DNA of 6,061 bases from Pseudomonadota bacterium (GTDB lineage Bacteria; Pseudomonadota; Alphaproteobacteria; Micropepsales; Micropepsaceae): positions 1 to 6,061 of the forward strand of contig JAKBAU010000221.1 of the NCBI GenBank assembly GCA_021808875.1, read 5' to 3'. Shown here piece by piece: positions 5,487 through 6,061 of the stretch. The notes under the pieces were generated by a model. That model saw nothing but the letters and a program-made list of their open reading frames with translations, did not search any database and was not told the DNA's origin. Position numbers and translations under genes: made by a program. Positions within the stretch are counted from its first letter, which is position 1. Each line of letters starts with the position of its first letter.

Positions 5487-6061
5487 TCAGGCGGCGCGGC
5501 TCTGGGTGGCGTCGGTTTGTGCGACGCCGTCGTTGAATCTGACGCCTTCGATGACGCGTGGCAACTGGTTGGTGCCGTTGAGCTTGCGCCATTTCTTCGA
5601 AGCGGCCCGGATCAAGGTGAAGACCATAAGCCTCGCGGTCTTCTGCGATAACGCGCCTTTGGTCCGCACCGTGCGGTGACGAACGGTAGCGAAGACGCTC
5701 TCGATCGGGTTCGAGGTACGCAGATGCTCCCAATGCTCGGCCGGGTAGTCATAGAAGGCCAGCAGGACCTCGGTGTCCTTGGTCAGACAGGCGACGCCAC
5801 GCTGATACTTGGCGGCGTATTTCGCCTTGAAGGTGTCGATCGCCGCCAGGGCGGCGGCGCGGGTTTCAGCGTGCGAGATTTCGCGCAGGTCGGCTGCCAC
5901 CGCTGGCTGCATGGATTTCGGAAAGTGGTTGAGTACGTTGGCGATCTTGTGGAACCAGCAGCGCTGATGGCGGGTGCCGGGGAACACCTCGTCCAGCGCC
6001 TTCCAGAACCCAAGGGCGCCGTCGCCGACGGCCAGTTCGGGCGGCACGGCAAGCCCTCGGG
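5487..6061 (-). CDS. IS256-family (mutator-type) transposase, C-terminal part
   Basis: About 190 C-terminal residues are visible; the N-terminal half lies past the window edge. PPELAVGDGALGFWKALDEV carries one of the catalytic aspartates (in GDG). TRHQRCWFHKIANVLNHFPK is the conserved C/H segment after it, and LRTSNPIESVFATVRHRT contains the catalytic glutamate of the DDE triad, followed by the R-rich TKGALSQ stretch. The end, KWRKLNGTNQLPRVIEGVRF, is also standard for the family. The visible part has no frameshift. Its product catalyses copy-out, paste-in transposition through a DNA circle in this family. The frame is open to the edge, so the gene may be intact. Confidence 0.95.
   Translation of the reverse strand, partial: RGLAVPPELAVGDGALGFWKALDEVFPGTRHQRCWFHKIANVLNHFPKSMQPAVAADLREISHAETRAAALAAIDTFKAKYAAKYQRGVACLTKDTEVLLAFYDYPAEHWEHLRTSNPIESVFATVRHRTVRTKGALSQKTARLMVFTLIRAASKKWRKLNGTNQLPRVIEGVRFNDGVAQTDATQSRAA

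Larger units (their letters stand above)
5453..6061 (-). mobile_element. IS256-family insertion sequence, partial (right-hand part only)
   Basis: The element consists of the transposase 3' half plus about 35 bases of non-coding end. It continues beyond the right edge of the window. It interrupts the winged-helix gene, with transposase and interrupted gene on the same strand. Confidence 0.75.

Overview
This looks like GC-rich alphaproteobacterial accessory DNA, most likely plasmid or genomic-island material. An Acetobacteraceae- or Rhizobiales-like host would fit, but that is inferred from gene families only. It is a patchwork of two toxin-antitoxin remnants or modules, insertion-sequence debris, a broken recombinase start, one large unusual oxygenase gene, a small WGR-domain gene, and a winged-helix gene cut off by an IS256-family element at the right edge.

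Left part (1-1972, genes on + strand). The window opens inside the 3' end of a MazF/PemK-type toxin. A small unrecognised ORF follows, then about 400 bases with no convincing gene, including a short AT-rich patch. Next is a complete FitA/FitB-type module (ribbon-helix-helix antitoxin plus PIN-domain RNase toxin, 1-base overlap). A promoter overlapped by TGATA/TATCA half-sites and a second palindrome lie upstream of it. An exact 34-bp direct repeat occurs once on each side of the module (775-808 and 1888-1921). Between the toxin and the second repeat is what reads as the start of a tyrosine recombinase, with its own ribosome binding site, broken by a frameshift and then truncated.

Middle part (1973-4261, - strand). 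A single gene of about 762 residues encodes a 2-oxoglutarate/Fe(II) dioxygenase with an intact iron-binding triad. It also has a long helical middle and a cysteine-rich C-terminal block. Its substrate is unknown, and it is the most interesting gene here. Its leader carries a small hairpin and, farther upstream, a degenerate array that resembles an IS21-family end.

Right part (4444-6061, - strand). A WGR-domain protein of 89 residues ends inside the IS21-like array. Upstream of it lies the C-terminal part of a winged-helix protein of the kind found on alphaproteobacterial replicons, truncated by an IS256-family insertion whose transposase C-terminus runs off the window. No obvious pathway links these genes. 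The layout suggests successive insertions and deletions around a persistence (toxin-antitoxin) cassette and a lone oxygenase.
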